A DNA stretch of 64,000 nt from SB11 sp035906255 (GTDB lineage: Bacteria; Bacteroidota; Bacteroidia; UBA8524): contig JAMIFM010000036.1 of NCBI GenBank assembly GCA_035906255.1, positions 1 to 64,000 on the forward strand, written 5' to 3'. Position 1 is the stretch's first letter; each line of letters begins with the position of its first letter. Made by a program: the position numbers and the translations under genes. Shown here piece after piece: positions 7,816 through 16,845 of the stretch. Under the pieces are notes generated by a model. That model was not told where the DNA came from. It ran no database searches and worked only from the letters and a program-made list of their open reading frames with translations.

Positions 7816-8958
7816 ATGAATTTCCAGCTTACGGAAGAACACTTAATGATACAAAAAGCAGCCCGCGATTTTGCGGAAACCGAATTGCTGCCCGGTGTAA
7901 TTGAAAGGGATGAGAAATGCGAATTCCCTTACGAACAAATTAGAAAACTGGGCGAACTGGGCTTTTTGGGCATGATGGTGAGCCCCGAGTACGGCGGCAG
8001 CGGGTTAGATACCATTTCTTACGTGCTTGCCATGGAAGAAATATCAAAGGTGGATGCTTCGGCATCGGTAGTAATGTCGGTAAACAACTCGTTAGTTTGC
8101 TGGGGTTTGGAAACCTTTGGTAACGAAGAGCAAAAACGTAAATACCTTGTGCCCCTTGCCAAGGGTGAAATACACGGTGCATTTTGTTTGAGCGAGCCTG
8201 AAGCAGGTAGTGATGCTACATCACAACGCACCACTGCCGAAGATAAAGGCGATTATTATTTGTTGAACGGAACTAAGAACTGGATTACCAACGGTAACAG
8301 CGGTTCGGTATATTTAGTGATTGCCCAAACACATCCTGACAAAGGCCATAAAGGTATTAATGCTTTTATAGTTGAGAAGAACTGGGAAGGTGTGCAAGTG
8401 GGACGTAAAGAAGATAAAATGGGTATCCGCGGCAGCGATACGCACTCTATCATGTTCCAAGATGTGAAAGTGCCTAAAGAAAACCGTATCGGTGAAGATG
8501 GTTTCGGGTTTAAGTTTGCGATGAAAACTCTTGCAGGCGGCCGTATCGGTATTGCTTCGCAAGCGTTGGGTATTGCCAGCGGTGCTTATGAGCGTTCAAT
8601 TGAATACAGCAAGCAACGTAAGGCGTTTGGTAAAGAAATCTCTCAACACCAAGCTATACAATTTAAGTTGGCCGATATGGCTACTGAAATTGAAGCAGCC
8701 CGTTTGCTTTGCCTTAAAGCTGCTTGGATGAAAGACCAACACCTTGATTATGGTTTGGCAAGCAGCATGGCTAAGGTATTTGCCAGCGAAACTGCCATGA
8801 AAACAACTACCGAAGCGGTACAAATACACGGCGGTTACGGTTATGTGCGCGAATACCACGTTGAGCGTATGATGCGTGATGCTAAAATTACCCAGATATA
8901 CGAAGGCACCAGCGAGGTGAACCGTATCGTAATTTCACGTTCGATATTGAAAGACTAA
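7816..8958 (+). CDS. Acyl-CoA dehydrogenase, short-chain type
   Basis: This 380-residue flavoprotein oxidises acyl-CoA to trans-2-enoyl-CoA in beta-oxidation or branched-chain amino acid breakdown, passing electrons to ETF. The order is the helical N-domain (residues 1-120), the flavin-binding AFCLSEPEAGSDATS motif near residue 125, the beta domain with NGTKNWITNG, and the C-terminal helices with IQIHGGYGY-like QIHGGYGYVREY. The catalytic Glu lies in YEGTSEVNRIVI near the end. Length and motifs are intact. It is monocistronic, between a -7 element and a terminator hairpin. A paralogue is at 37398-38576. Confidence 0.93.
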   Translation: MNFQLTEEHLMIQKAARDFAETELLPGVIERDEKCEFPYEQIRKLGELGFLGMMVSPEYGGSGLDTISYVLAMEEISKVDASASVVMSVNNSLVCWGLETFGNEEQKRKYLVPLAKGEIHGAFCLSEPEAGSDATSQRTTAEDKGDYYLLNGTKNWITNGNSGSVYLVIAQTHPDKGHKGINAFIVEKNWEGVQVGRKEDKMGIRGSDTHSIMFQDVKVPKENRIGEDGFGFKFAMKTLAGGRIGIASQALGIASGAYERSIEYSKQRKAFGKEISQHQAIQFKLADMATEIEAARLLCLKAAWMKDQHLDYGLASSMAKVFASETAMKTTTEAVQIHGGYGYVREYHVERMMRDAKITQIYEGTSEVNRIVISRSILKD

Positions 8959-8980
8959 TCTGTTTAGGAATATTAATAGA

Positions 8981-9020
8981 AAGGGCTGTCTCATCTCAAG
9001 AGACGGCTCTTTTCTTTTTA
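8981..9020 (+). terminator. Rho-independent terminator after acyl-CoA dehydrogenase
   Basis: AAGGGCTGTCTC and GAGACGGCTCTT pair with G-U wobbles around an ATCTCAA loop and are followed by TTCTTTTT. Confidence 0.75.
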
Positions 9021-9086
9021 AGGGGTTTTATAAACAGCTACACATTACTACCTAACAGCGGATCACTGTATGCACGGTTTATGATA

Positions 9087-9224
9087 CTATCTCCCCGCCG
9101 CCATGTTCTTTATCCTTATCAGGTCTTGCTCTAACTGTTTCGGGGTTTTATACCGAACGCGGGTAATGTAGGTAACCTTTACGGGCTTAATGCCGCAAAA
9201 CTTTAGAATGGCATTTTTGAGCAT
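9087..9224 (-). CDS. Possible small basic protein (45 residues), doubtful
   Basis: A frame starting at ATG 9222-9224 encodes 45 residues with a basic, mixed composition (KPVKVTYITRVRYKTPKQL) and no hydrophobic or known motif. The longer reading to 9317 adds residues that come from a dispersed repeat element and is not credible. There is no promoter motif. It may be a decayed gene fragment or chance. Confidence 0.25.
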   Translation of the reverse strand: MLKNAILKFCGIKPVKVTYITRVRYKTPKQLEQDLIRIKNMAAGR

Positions 9225-9229
9225 ATTAG

Positions 9230-9345
9230 TACCGTCGTGCTGACGCAGGAAGCATCTTATTGCAATTGTGTTTAAACCTTTGATTTTACACATTTGTGCG
9301 AAGAAATTTCGCTGCACTCAATTTGACAGTGAAGGGCTGGAAGGC
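9230..9345. repeat. Dispersed repeat element, copy B
   Basis: GTCGTGCTGACGCAGGAAGC (9234-9253) is the reverse complement, with few changes, of a segment present in each 257-bp unit at 4.1-4.9 kb. The flanking CAATTGTGTTT and AAGAAATTTCGCTGC...CTCAATTTGACAG are shared with the element near 23.3-23.4 kb. Apart from this repeat and the doubtful small ORF, the 9021-9390 gap shows nothing else. Confidence 0.65.
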
Positions 9346-9390
9346 TGCTGTCATTCCCAACTTTACTGGGAATCAGTAAAGAGAGGGTAC

Positions 9391-10314
9391 TTAGCTTAAT
9401 AACTCAAACATTACACCTTCTTTAAGGGAGTAAGTAGAACAAAATAATTCACTAAGGTTGTTGGCACGCAAGGCGTAATCAATCAAACAACTGGCCACTA
9501 CCATCATCTCAACACGGTAATCCACCAAACCTGCCATTTTTTTGCGGTCTTCAATAGTTGAAAGCAATAGTATTGTATGGATTTGGCTATAACTATTTAA
9601 AGGAATGTTACACCAAGTCTCGTTGTTTTCAAGTAAATGGCTACCAAAACGTTCATTCACAAGTTCGCAGATACTATCAAAAGAACCTGCCGACCCTACC
9701 AGTTTTGTTACAGGGAATTTAGCCACAGCCTCCCTAAGCGAAGCAAGGTGTTTTTCTAAAAAAGCATTAAGGGCTTCTAAGTCAGCAGCAGAAATTGGCT
9801 CAGTGGTGTGGAACATTTCTGCAAGGCGGGCAGCACCCACTTCAAAACTACCGAACCAATGTATTTTTTCGCGGTTGCCAAGTATAAACTCAACGCTGCC
9901 GCCCCCAATATCCATTACCAATACATTTTCATCGGTAAGGGGGTAGGCGTGTTTCACCCCGTTGTATATGAGTTCAGCTTCACGCAGCCCGTCAATGGTA
10001 GTAAGTTTAATACCTGTTTTGGCTAATACTTCAGCATTAAATTGTGCTCCGTTTGCGGCCGAACGTATCGCCGATGTAGCAAAGGCGGCTACTTTCTCAA
10101 CCCCGTGTTCTTTAATTTTCTCACCAAAAAACGTAAGCGCATTTATACCCCGTTCGTATGCAGCAGGCCGTATGGTACCTTTATTAATACCCCCCTCACC
10201 CAATTTTACCGGAAACTGCATGCGGTATTCTGTAGTAAAAGCCCCTTGGTTTAGCGATACTATTAATAAATGAAACGTATTAGTACCGCAATCTATAACC
10301 GCCAGTTTTTGCAT
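9391..10314 (-). CDS. Ppx/GppA-family phosphatase (exopolyphosphatase)
   Basis: This 307-residue protein belongs to the actin-like ASKHA fold. The phosphate-1 loop is VIDCGTNTFHLLIV at the N-terminus and the phosphate-2 loop is MDIGGGSVEFIL near residue 140; ATSAIRSA and EAELIYNGV are typical of Ppx/GppA. It lacks the C-terminal HD-like domains of E. coli Ppx, as do many short bacterial versions. It would hydrolyse polyphosphate or (p)ppGpp; the two cannot be separated here. It is the last gene of the leftward dut-to-ppx run, 35 bp after the EnvC-like gene. Confidence 0.88.
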   Translation of the reverse strand: MQKLAVIDCGTNTFHLLIVSLNQGAFTTEYRMQFPVKLGEGGINKGTIRPAAYERGINALTFFGEKIKEHGVEKVAAFATSAIRSAANGAQFNAEVLAKTGIKLTTIDGLREAELIYNGVKHAYPLTDENVLVMDIGGGSVEFILGNREKIHWFGSFEVGAARLAEMFHTTEPISAADLEALNAFLEKHLASLREAVAKFPVTKLVGSAGSFDSICELVNERFGSHLLENNETWCNIPLNSYSQIHTILLLSTIEDRKKMAGLVDYRVEMMVVASCLIDYALRANNLSELFCSTYSLKEGVMFELLS

Positions 10315-10349
10315 CCGTTGTATCTCTGCGTCTTAGTTAGGTGTATAAT

Positions 10350-11606
10350 TTATTTATTGGCCAGCCAGCTTTCGGGGTTCAGGTTGCTGCTGTTTTGCCA
10401 TACTTCAAAATGCAGTATGGTTTTACCTTCTTCGGCATCGTGGTATATGATACCAAGCTCTTGTTTAATTTTTACTTTATCGCCCCTGTTTACCAACACT
10501 TGGTCAAGGTGAGTGTACACTGTAAAGTAGTTACCGTGTTTCACCATCACTGCTTTTTGCATACCGGGTATCGAAAATACGGAACGCACCTCACCCTCAA
10601 ATACACAACGGGCTTTAGCGCCTTTTACAGTGGCAATATCCACCCCGTTGTTTTCAATGGTAATATTTTTTAACTCAGGGTGTGCATACGTGCCAAATTT
10701 TCGTGCAATTATTCCGGTTTCAGTTGGCCAAGGCAATTTACCCTTATTGGCATTAAAACTCTTGGCAAGGGCAGCACCCTCGGGGGTTAACTCCATCTCG
10801 CCCTTTTTCTTACTATCCTCAGATTTGTTTTTACCCTTGCCCTCATTTTTATCTTTCTTCTCTGATTTTTTAATCTCTTCCTGTATCAGTTTCCGTATTT
10901 GGTCGGCAAGTTGCTTAGCAGCTTTTTCCTTTTGTTTAATCTCCTGCTTCAATTCTTTCTCTTTCTGTTGGAGGGTCTTTACCAGTTGTTGGTTTTCTTT
11001 CATGTCACCCTTCAACTCATCGTTCTCAGTTTCCTTTTGACCCAACAAGTCGTTTTTCTCACGTTTTATCGCTTTCAGCGTTTCAATTTTTCCCGTGATA
11101 CTGTCTTGCATGTGCTTTATTAAAACCAATTGACGTTCGCGGTCTTCGCTTACCTGCTGCACATATTTTATACGTTTTACAGCTTGGTTAAAATTGTCGG
11201 AAGAAAGCACATAAGAAGCCAAATCGCCCGATTCACGCATTTTATAAGCACGGTACACCATATCGGCATATTCGTCTTTTAAGCGTTTCAGTTCATGGCC
11301 TAACTGTTCAAGTGTAGCATTTTCAAGGGTTATTTGCCCGTCAACCACTATAATCTCATCAGAGATAGTGCCTATTAACTCCTCGCGTACCTTTATTTGC
11401 TTATCCAGCAGGTTAAGTTCGTTCAGCGTTTTTTTCTTTTGCGAGCGGGTTTGGTCTAAGATTTTTTTGGTAAGTTTTATTTCCTGCTCTTTCTGCTTGC
11501 GTTTCTTTTCAAGCTCCTTGCGCGATTGCTGGGCAGAAGCTGTTATGGGCAGCAGCAGTATTAGTGCCGTGTATGTGATTACGATGAACCATCTACTTAC
11601 GTTCAT
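10350..11606 (-). CDS. EnvC-like murein hydrolase activator with degenerate LytM/M23 domain
   Basis: The 418-residue protein has a signal peptide (LLLPITASA, then QQSRKELEK), a long Lys/Glu/Gln-rich coiled coil covering roughly residues 27-265, a low-complexity KKDKNEGKGKNKSEDSKKK linker, and a C-terminal LytM/M23 domain (about 295-418). In active M23 enzymes the first zinc ligand is His in HxGxD and another is the first His of HxH. Here these read NNGVD and ILHFEVW, so two ligands are missing and the domain should not be a peptidase. This is the EnvC pattern, in which the protein activates amidases at the division site. It overlaps the upstream DUF4292 gene by 14 bp. Confidence 0.85.
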   Translation of the reverse strand: MNVSRWFIVITYTALILLLPITASAQQSRKELEKKRKQKEQEIKLTKKILDQTRSQKKKTLNELNLLDKQIKVREELIGTISDEIIVVDGQITLENATLEQLGHELKRLKDEYADMVYRAYKMRESGDLASYVLSSDNFNQAVKRIKYVQQVSEDRERQLVLIKHMQDSITGKIETLKAIKREKNDLLGQKETENDELKGDMKENQQLVKTLQQKEKELKQEIKQKEKAAKQLADQIRKLIQEEIKKSEKKDKNEGKGKNKSEDSKKKGEMELTPEGAALAKSFNANKGKLPWPTETGIIARKFGTYAHPELKNITIENNGVDIATVKGAKARCVFEGEVRSVFSIPGMQKAVMVKHGNYFTVYTHLDQVLVNRGDKVKIKQELGIIYHDAEEGKTILHFEVWQNSSNLNPESWLANK

Positions 11607-12387
11607 ATTTTGCAGGTATCTTAAAAGGCCAGTCGGTTATGGTTAGAGTGCTAATATCGGAATATTTAAGCGATGCCTTCATTTGCTGGGTGTTGGTAAC
11701 TGCGCTTAGCGATACTAAAGAAGGCAGTATGCGTGAGTTTTGCTCTACGAAATCGCTGTATATAACTTCCAGCTTATTGGCAGTTCCCGCCTCATCAGCA
11801 TTTATTTTAACAGGTCTTAATGTTTCAGTATTAAAGGCTTCAACCAGTAAAAATTGTTTAATGCGGGTAGTTATTTTCAGTGCCTCGGCCGCATTTTCAT
11901 ACGACGAATTTTCATCATGCGTAAGTATTGAGTTGCCTACCAATGCGTCTTGTATTTGATTGATGGTGAGCGGTGTGCCGGTGTATGCCGCAATAAAATC
12001 AATTTTACGGCTGGTTATGGTTTTATCGTTGTAATTAATGATGTGTACCGAATCGGGGGTAATAAGCACGCGGGCTATTTCAAAGAAAATGGCGGATGCC
12101 GACATCCAAATTTTTTGACCGCGTTGCATACGCATATTAATGCTGATGGGTACTGGAGAACCTGAATAATCGCAGGTAGCATTGGCGGCAAAATATTCAA
12201 ACTCGTAACGGTTGTTTTTTATGGCATCAAAAACCTCTGTTTTGTTATCAAGATTAACCGTTGAGTTATCTTTCGGCTTTGTGATTGATTTTTTGCTTTT
12301 GCATGAGGTAGCACCCAATGAAAGCACCAGCAACAATATTAGTACAGGGTATGCCGTGCGGATATTAATCTGAAAGTTTGCCTTCAT
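11593..12387 (-). CDS. DUF4292 lipoprotein
   Basis: This 264-residue protein has a lipoprotein signal (LILLLVLSLGATSC) followed by a Lys/Ser/Thr-rich tether. The rest resembles DUF4292, a Bacteroidota outer-membrane lipoprotein family with a LolA/LolB-like half-barrel look (FAANATCDYSG, MRMQRGQKIWMSAS, VLITPDSVHIIN). LolA-like folds carry lipoproteins or lipids, but no function is established for this family that I can cite. It overlaps the TPR gene by 23 bp upstream and the EnvC-like gene by 14 bp downstream, so the three are translationally linked. Confidence 0.8.
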   Translation of the reverse strand: MKANFQINIRTAYPVLILLLVLSLGATSCKSKKSITKPKDNSTVNLDNKTEVFDAIKNNRYEFEYFAANATCDYSGSPVPISINMRMQRGQKIWMSASAIFFEIARVLITPDSVHIINYNDKTITSRKIDFIAAYTGTPLTINQIQDALVGNSILTHDENSSYENAAEALKITTRIKQFLLVEAFNTETLRPVKINADEAGTANKLEVIYSDFVEQNSRILPSLVSLSAVTNTQQMKASLKYSDISTLTITDWPFKIPAKYERK

Positions 12388-14116
12388 TTATTTTTTTATC
12401 AAGTTGTGCCGAGGGATTTCCGTTTTGTTTTGCTTTACGCCAAGATTCAACAGCTTTATCTTTATTGCCTAACTGGTAATGTACATCACCCAAATGCTCT
12501 AATATATCACCATCAGTAGGAGAGAGGGCAAGAGCTTTTTCAATATAGGTTAACGCCTCCTCATACAATGAGCTTTTGTATAACACCCAACCGTAGGTAT
12601 CTAAGTACGCGGCCTCGTTGGGCTTTAATTCGATGGCTTTTTTAGCCATGCTCAATGCTTTTTCTAACTGCTGTCCTTGTTGCGACAGGTAATAGGCATA
12701 GTTATTTAATACATAAGCATTGTTACCGTCAATTGCCAAGGCAGATTCAAGCGAGGCATAACACAACAAATATTCATGTAATTTATAATAGGCATCGCCC
12801 GCAATAGTGTGCAAGCCCATGTTTACAAAGTTGTCGCCTACCCCCAAATCAATCCCCGCTTGTGCGGTTGATGCAGCTTTCTTGTAGTTTTTTTGTTGGA
12901 ACGATGCGTTGGCATTGTAATAATATAGCACCACCCTGTTAGGGAACAGTTCTAAAGCCTTATCGCTCTCGTCGTGCAGGTTTTTATAATCCCCTGCTTC
13001 TTCATAGCAAGCCAGTAATTGCTGCCATACTTTAAAGTTGTTATTATCCAGCGAGAGGGTAATTTTATATTGCTCGGCAGCTTTAACATACTGCTTATCG
13101 CCAAACAGCAAATCAGCATAAATGGCATGCGATTGGGGTTGGTCGGGATGCTTTTCTACGGCTATTTCAGCCAGTTCAAACACTTGTTTACGGTACTCAA
13201 GGTTGTTATCTCCCAAGGGAGCCATCGAAAGGATAACGTTTATCTTATCTTTTAACGATACCTCTTTATCTTTAAATGCAAGTTTCAGTTCATTAATAAC
13301 CTTGGCACTATCACCCTCTTGCCTGTAAATATTTGCAAGGCCAAAGTGGGCGCGTCCGTTCTCAGGTTCTATCGCAAGTATTTTATTGTAATACTCAAGA
13401 GCTAAGTCTTTTTTACCTATTACCACATACAACTCCGCCAGCATACCCAAATAATCAGTATTACCGGGTACGTTGTTTACCAGCTTTTGTACTTCTTCAA
13501 TCGCCTTTTCAGGCTTGTTCATGTATAGGTACAAATCTTCTTTCTTGCGCACCACTTCTTCCGAAAGACCAAAACGGGTTTCCATTTTATCCAGCACGGC
13601 TATCGCATCGGCAGGCTTGCTTGCCAATACCAATTGTTCGGCAGCATTGTCGTAGTGGTCGGCATTTTCAGGAGAAAGTTCTATCAGTTGAATAAAAATT
13701 GCTGCTGCGTCGGCATTCTTCCGAAAGGATTTTAGCAACAGTGCTTTTTCTTCAAGATACCATACGTTTTTGGGAGAAAGCTCAATGGCCTTATCAAGAT
13801 AAGGAAGCACACCCGGTTTTCGGGTTTGTATATAACACAAGTATAACTGGTAATATACATCAGCAACTTTTTGAGTGATTTTGAGGCACTGCTCAAAATT
13901 TTGAGCGGCCTCTTCATACCTGCCCAGTTGCTTGTCTTTATTTCCTTCAAAAAATAGCGCGTCAAAACGCATTTTATCGGCCTCGGTAGCAAATACAGAG
14001 CCTCCTGAGCCGGCAGGAGCTTTGCGGGTATTGCCCGTGCTTTTAGGGCTTTTGCACCCTGCGGCAACAAATGCCGCCAGCAAAAAAATATATAGTATAT
14101 GTATTGAAGGGCGCAA
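12365..14116 (-). CDS. TPR-repeat lipoprotein
   Basis: This is a 583-residue protein starting at a TTG, with the lipoprotein signal YIFLLAAFVAAGC. The rest is an array of tetratricopeptide repeats, roughly a dozen 34-residue units, for example GRYEEAAQNFEQCLKI, KKDLALEYYNKILAIEPEN and SLYEEALTYIEKALALSPTD. It should be an envelope-anchored scaffold. It stands between the nucleotidyltransferase gene (66 bp upstream) and the DUF4292 gene (overlapping), so it probably works with the DUF4292 and EnvC-like proteins in envelope assembly. Confidence 0.88.
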   Translation of the reverse strand: MRPSIHILYIFLLAAFVAAGCKSPKSTGNTRKAPAGSGGSVFATEADKMRFDALFFEGNKDKQLGRYEEAAQNFEQCLKITQKVADVYYQLYLCYIQTRKPGVLPYLDKAIELSPKNVWYLEEKALLLKSFRKNADAAAIFIQLIELSPENADHYDNAAEQLVLASKPADAIAVLDKMETRFGLSEEVVRKKEDLYLYMNKPEKAIEEVQKLVNNVPGNTDYLGMLAELYVVIGKKDLALEYYNKILAIEPENGRAHFGLANIYRQEGDSAKVINELKLAFKDKEVSLKDKINVILSMAPLGDNNLEYRKQVFELAEIAVEKHPDQPQSHAIYADLLFGDKQYVKAAEQYKITLSLDNNNFKVWQQLLACYEEAGDYKNLHDESDKALELFPNRVVLYYYNANASFQQKNYKKAASTAQAGIDLGVGDNFVNMGLHTIAGDAYYKLHEYLLCYASLESALAIDGNNAYVLNNYAYYLSQQGQQLEKALSMAKKAIELKPNEAAYLDTYGWVLYKSSLYEEALTYIEKALALSPTDGDILEHLGDVHYQLGNKDKAVESWRKAKQNGNPSAQLDKKINEGKLSD

Positions 14117-14182
14117 AGCGTAAGTATTTTTAAGAAAACGTAATATTAATAAAAATGTTACGCAAAAGGTAAACAGCTAAAA

Positions 14183-15190
14183 CTATTCCACAACAGAATA
14201 GTCGCTGATACTCAAATCGTCTTGCTTACCTGTAAACGAGGCATGGCTGCCTATCATGCTGCCGGTTATGTTGGCGTTTTTGATAGAAGTGTGTTTTTGA
14301 ACGATAGAATTTGAAACTACCGAGTTCTCAACTTTGCTGCCTTCGCCCAATGAAACGTAAGGGCCTACTACCGAGTTGGTAATGGTTACGTTATCACCTA
14401 TAAAGCAAGGAGGGATAATTTGCGCATTGGTAAGTTTGGCGTTGGGGTTTGGCTTGCTGTATCGCTCACGTTCCAACTCAAGCACACGCTCGTTGGTATA
14501 AACGGTAGCTGCTTTGTTACCGCAATCCAGCCATTCTTTTACGGTACCGGGGTGGAACTGCAACCCTTTGTTTTTCATGTTTTCAAGGGCGTTGGTAAGC
14601 TGGTACTCGCCTTTGTCTTTAATATCGTTATCCAACAGGTATTTTATTTCTGCGGATAGATTATCACCGTCTTTAAAATAATAAATACCAATGATGGCAA
14701 GGTCAGAAACAAACTCTTGCGGTTTTTCTACAAACTCGCTGATATGACCATCGGCAGCAATTTTTACCACCCCGAATTGTTTAGGGTCTTCCACTTTATT
14801 CACCCAAATTACACCGTCTTTTCCTGCATCCAGTTTAAAATCGGCACGGAAAATTGTATCAGCAAAGGCAACAATAACATTGCCGCGCAAGCATGGCTCT
14901 GCACAATACACTGCGTGGGCAGTTCCCAATGCTTCATCCTGATAAAATATCTTTCCTTTTGCGCCAATATTTTCAGCAATTTTCAACAGGCTTGCTTCGG
15001 CCTCGGCACCAAAGTTTCTGCCAATTACAAAAGCTACCTCCTCAATTTTTTCGTTGCACATCGCCGATAAATCGTGCACAAGGTGCTCAACAATAGGCTT
15101 GCCTGCTACGGGGATAAGAGGTTTGGGGGTAGTTAGGGTGTGGGGTCTCATGCGTTTGCCCATACCCGCCATTGGTACTATAATATTCAT
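14183..15190 (-). CDS. Sugar nucleotidyltransferase with C-terminal hexapeptide repeats
   Basis: This 335-residue enzyme has the nucleotidyltransferase signature near its N-terminus: PMAGMGKRMRPHTLTTPKPL, followed by PVAGKPIVEH. Such proteins join a sugar 1-phosphate to NTP to make an activated sugar (RmlA or mannose-1-P guanylyltransferase relatives). The C-terminal ~85 residues show a left-handed beta-helix pattern (VVGPYVSLGEGSKVENSVVS). The sugar and nucleotide cannot be read from the sequence. It lies 39 bp after dut and before the TPR gene, in a cluster that suggests cell-envelope sugar supply. Confidence 0.88.
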   Translation of the reverse strand: MNIIVPMAGMGKRMRPHTLTTPKPLIPVAGKPIVEHLVHDLSAMCNEKIEEVAFVIGRNFGAEAEASLLKIAENIGAKGKIFYQDEALGTAHAVYCAEPCLRGNVIVAFADTIFRADFKLDAGKDGVIWVNKVEDPKQFGVVKIAADGHISEFVEKPQEFVSDLAIIGIYYFKDGDNLSAEIKYLLDNDIKDKGEYQLTNALENMKNKGLQFHPGTVKEWLDCGNKAATVYTNERVLELERERYSKPNPNAKLTNAQIIPPCFIGDNVTITNSVVGPYVSLGEGSKVENSVVSNSIVQKHTSIKNANITGSMIGSHASFTGKQDDLSISDYSVVE

Positions 15191-15229
15191 TGGTAATTGG
15201 TGTCTTTAATATCTGTTAAACTAAATCTA

Positions 15230-15667
15230 CTACTTCACTCCTGTATGACCGAATCCGCCCGCGTTCCGTTCTGTTTCGGTAAGCGTTTCAACGGGTTGCC
15301 ATTGCACGGTTTCGTGGCGGGCTATCACCAGTTGGGCAATACGTTCGCCATCATTAATAATAAAATCTTCGGCTGATAAATTAACCAGTAATACTTTCAC
15401 TTCGCCGCGATAGTCCGCATCAATAGTACCGGGGCTGTTTAGCACGGTAATACCGTTTTTAAAAGCCAAACCGCTACGTGGCCTTACTTGAGCCTCGTGG
15501 CTTTGGGGCAGTTCAATAAAAATTCCTGTGCTTATTAATTTCCGTTCAAGCGGCTTCAAGGTTTCAGGCCCTTCAAGGTTGGCTCTTAAATCCATTCCTG
15601 CCGACAATCCGGTTTGGTATTGTGGCAATGGGTGGTGCGAATTGTTTACTATCTTAACCTCTATCAA
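15230..15667 (-). CDS. dut: dUTP diphosphatase
   Basis: Dut hydrolyses dUTP to dUMP and pyrophosphate, keeping uracil out of DNA and feeding thymidylate synthesis. The 145-residue protein shows the trimeric dUTPase motifs in order: SAGMDLRAN, PRSGLAFKNG, NSPGTIDADYRGE, GERIAQLVI and the C-terminal GGFGHTG arm that closes the active site. The start is a TTG. It heads the leftward run dut, nucleotidyltransferase, TPR, DUF4292, EnvC-like and Ppx. Confidence 0.95.
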   Translation of the reverse strand: MIEVKIVNNSHHPLPQYQTGLSAGMDLRANLEGPETLKPLERKLISTGIFIELPQSHEAQVRPRSGLAFKNGITVLNSPGTIDADYRGEVKVLLVNLSAEDFIINDGERIAQLVIARHETVQWQPVETLTETERNAGGFGHTGVK

Positions 15668-15767
15668 AACCTTTTATTGTTTTGGCCTGCGAATTTAGCA
15701 TTTTGAATGAAAAATGCCTGTATTTATCTAACAGGGATATTAAACCAAAAGCTATGGGCAGTTGTTG

Positions 15768-15775
15768 TACTTTTG
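15768..15775 (+). promoter_or_regulatory. -7 element (TACTTTTG) of the alpha/beta hydrolase gene
   Basis: TACTTTTG fits TAnnTTTG and lies 23 bp before ATG 15799. It lies inside the longer open frame that begins at 15682, which argues against that upstream start. Confidence 0.55.
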
Positions 15776-15798
15776 CACGCGTTTTTAAAAAGCAGGGT

Positions 15799-16563
15799 AT
15801 GAATTTGTTTTATAAGCAGTATAGCCAAGCAGGCAAGCCGTTGTTTATTTTTCACGGGTTATTCGGGATGTTGGATAATTGGCACAATGTAGCCCAGCAA
15901 CTGGCCGCAGATTACGCTGTTTACACAGTTGATTTACGTAATCACGGGCAATCGCCGCACAGCGATGAAATGAGTTACAGCCTGATGGCCGACGATATTG
16001 CACAATTGCTGGTATCGCTTAAATACGAGAAAGCCCACATACTGGGGCATAGCATGGGAGGGAAGACGGTGATGACTTTTGCGCTGAAATACCCCGCCAT
16101 GATTGATAAACTGATTGTGGCTGATATTGGGATAAAGGCTTACCAACGCGGGCACGACGATATTTTTGATGCTATTATTCCGCTGAAACTGGAAACGTTT
16201 GAAACCCGCGGTGATATTGATCGTTACCTTACTCCGTTACTGCCTGAGTTTAGTACACGCCAGTTTATTCTTAAAAGCCTTGCGCGTAATACCGACGGTA
16301 GTTTTTATTGGAAAATGAACGTTGAGTCGATATACAAGAACTACGAAAACATTGTTGGAGCTATTAAATCAGCTAAGCCTTATATGGGTGAAACTATGTT
16401 TTTGCGGGGCGGAAAATCGAGGTATGTGACGGATGAAGATTGGAACGAAATCAACGCCCTTTTTCCCAATGCAAAACTAAGTACCATTGAAGGTGCAGGC
16501 CATTGGGTGCATGCTGAAAACCCTGCGGCTGTGGTAACTTTTGTGAAAGAGTTTTTGGGGTGA
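15799..16563 (+). CDS. Alpha/beta-fold hydrolase (YbfF-like)
   Basis: From ATG 15799 the protein is 254 residues. It shows the oxyanion region FHGLFGMLDNW, the nucleophile elbow GHSMGG with Ser85, an Asp in a RYVTDED stretch and the catalytic His235 in GAGHWVH. This completes a Ser-Asp-His triad of an esterase or thioesterase such as YbfF. The substrate is unknown. It is divergent from dut, and a -7 element is just upstream. Confidence 0.88.
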   Translation: MNLFYKQYSQAGKPLFIFHGLFGMLDNWHNVAQQLAADYAVYTVDLRNHGQSPHSDEMSYSLMADDIAQLLVSLKYEKAHILGHSMGGKTVMTFALKYPAMIDKLIVADIGIKAYQRGHDDIFDAIIPLKLETFETRGDIDRYLTPLLPEFSTRQFILKSLARNTDGSFYWKMNVESIYKNYENIVGAIKSAKPYMGETMFLRGGKSRYVTDEDWNEINALFPNAKLSTIEGAGHWVHAENPAAVVTFVKEFLG

Positions 16564-16581
16564 TAACCTCAAACGTTTTTA

Positions 16582-16653
16582 CGACGGATTAAAATCCGTC
16601 GCTTTTGAAATTACGATGCGCGGAGGACTTAAGTCCTCCGCGCATCGTAATTT
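16582..16653. repeat. Intergenic palindromes, including a perfect 46-bp palindrome
   Basis: CGACGGATT AA AATCCGTCG (16582-16601) is followed by a perfect 46-bp palindrome at 16608-16653, whose 23-bp left half ends CGCGGAGGACTT and right half begins AAGTCCTCCGCG. A further weak GGGATTTCAATCC element is near 16663. There is no T-tract, so these are not typical terminators. No gene is seen between 16564 and 16845. Confidence 0.9.
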
Positions 16654-16845
16654 TTGGCAGAATGGGATTTCAATCCTATTTGAGTTAAAATTCTATCAAT
16701 AGCAGCGGGTTTGCTCTGCCTTCTCTATTTCCCCTTCCCTCCGAAAAAAGAAATGTTATATTTCGGTTAACATTTGCAAAGTTCAACTACACTTTACAAC
16801 TCAAAAAAGTATAAGCACGTTTATCAAAGTACAATTGTCAAACCT

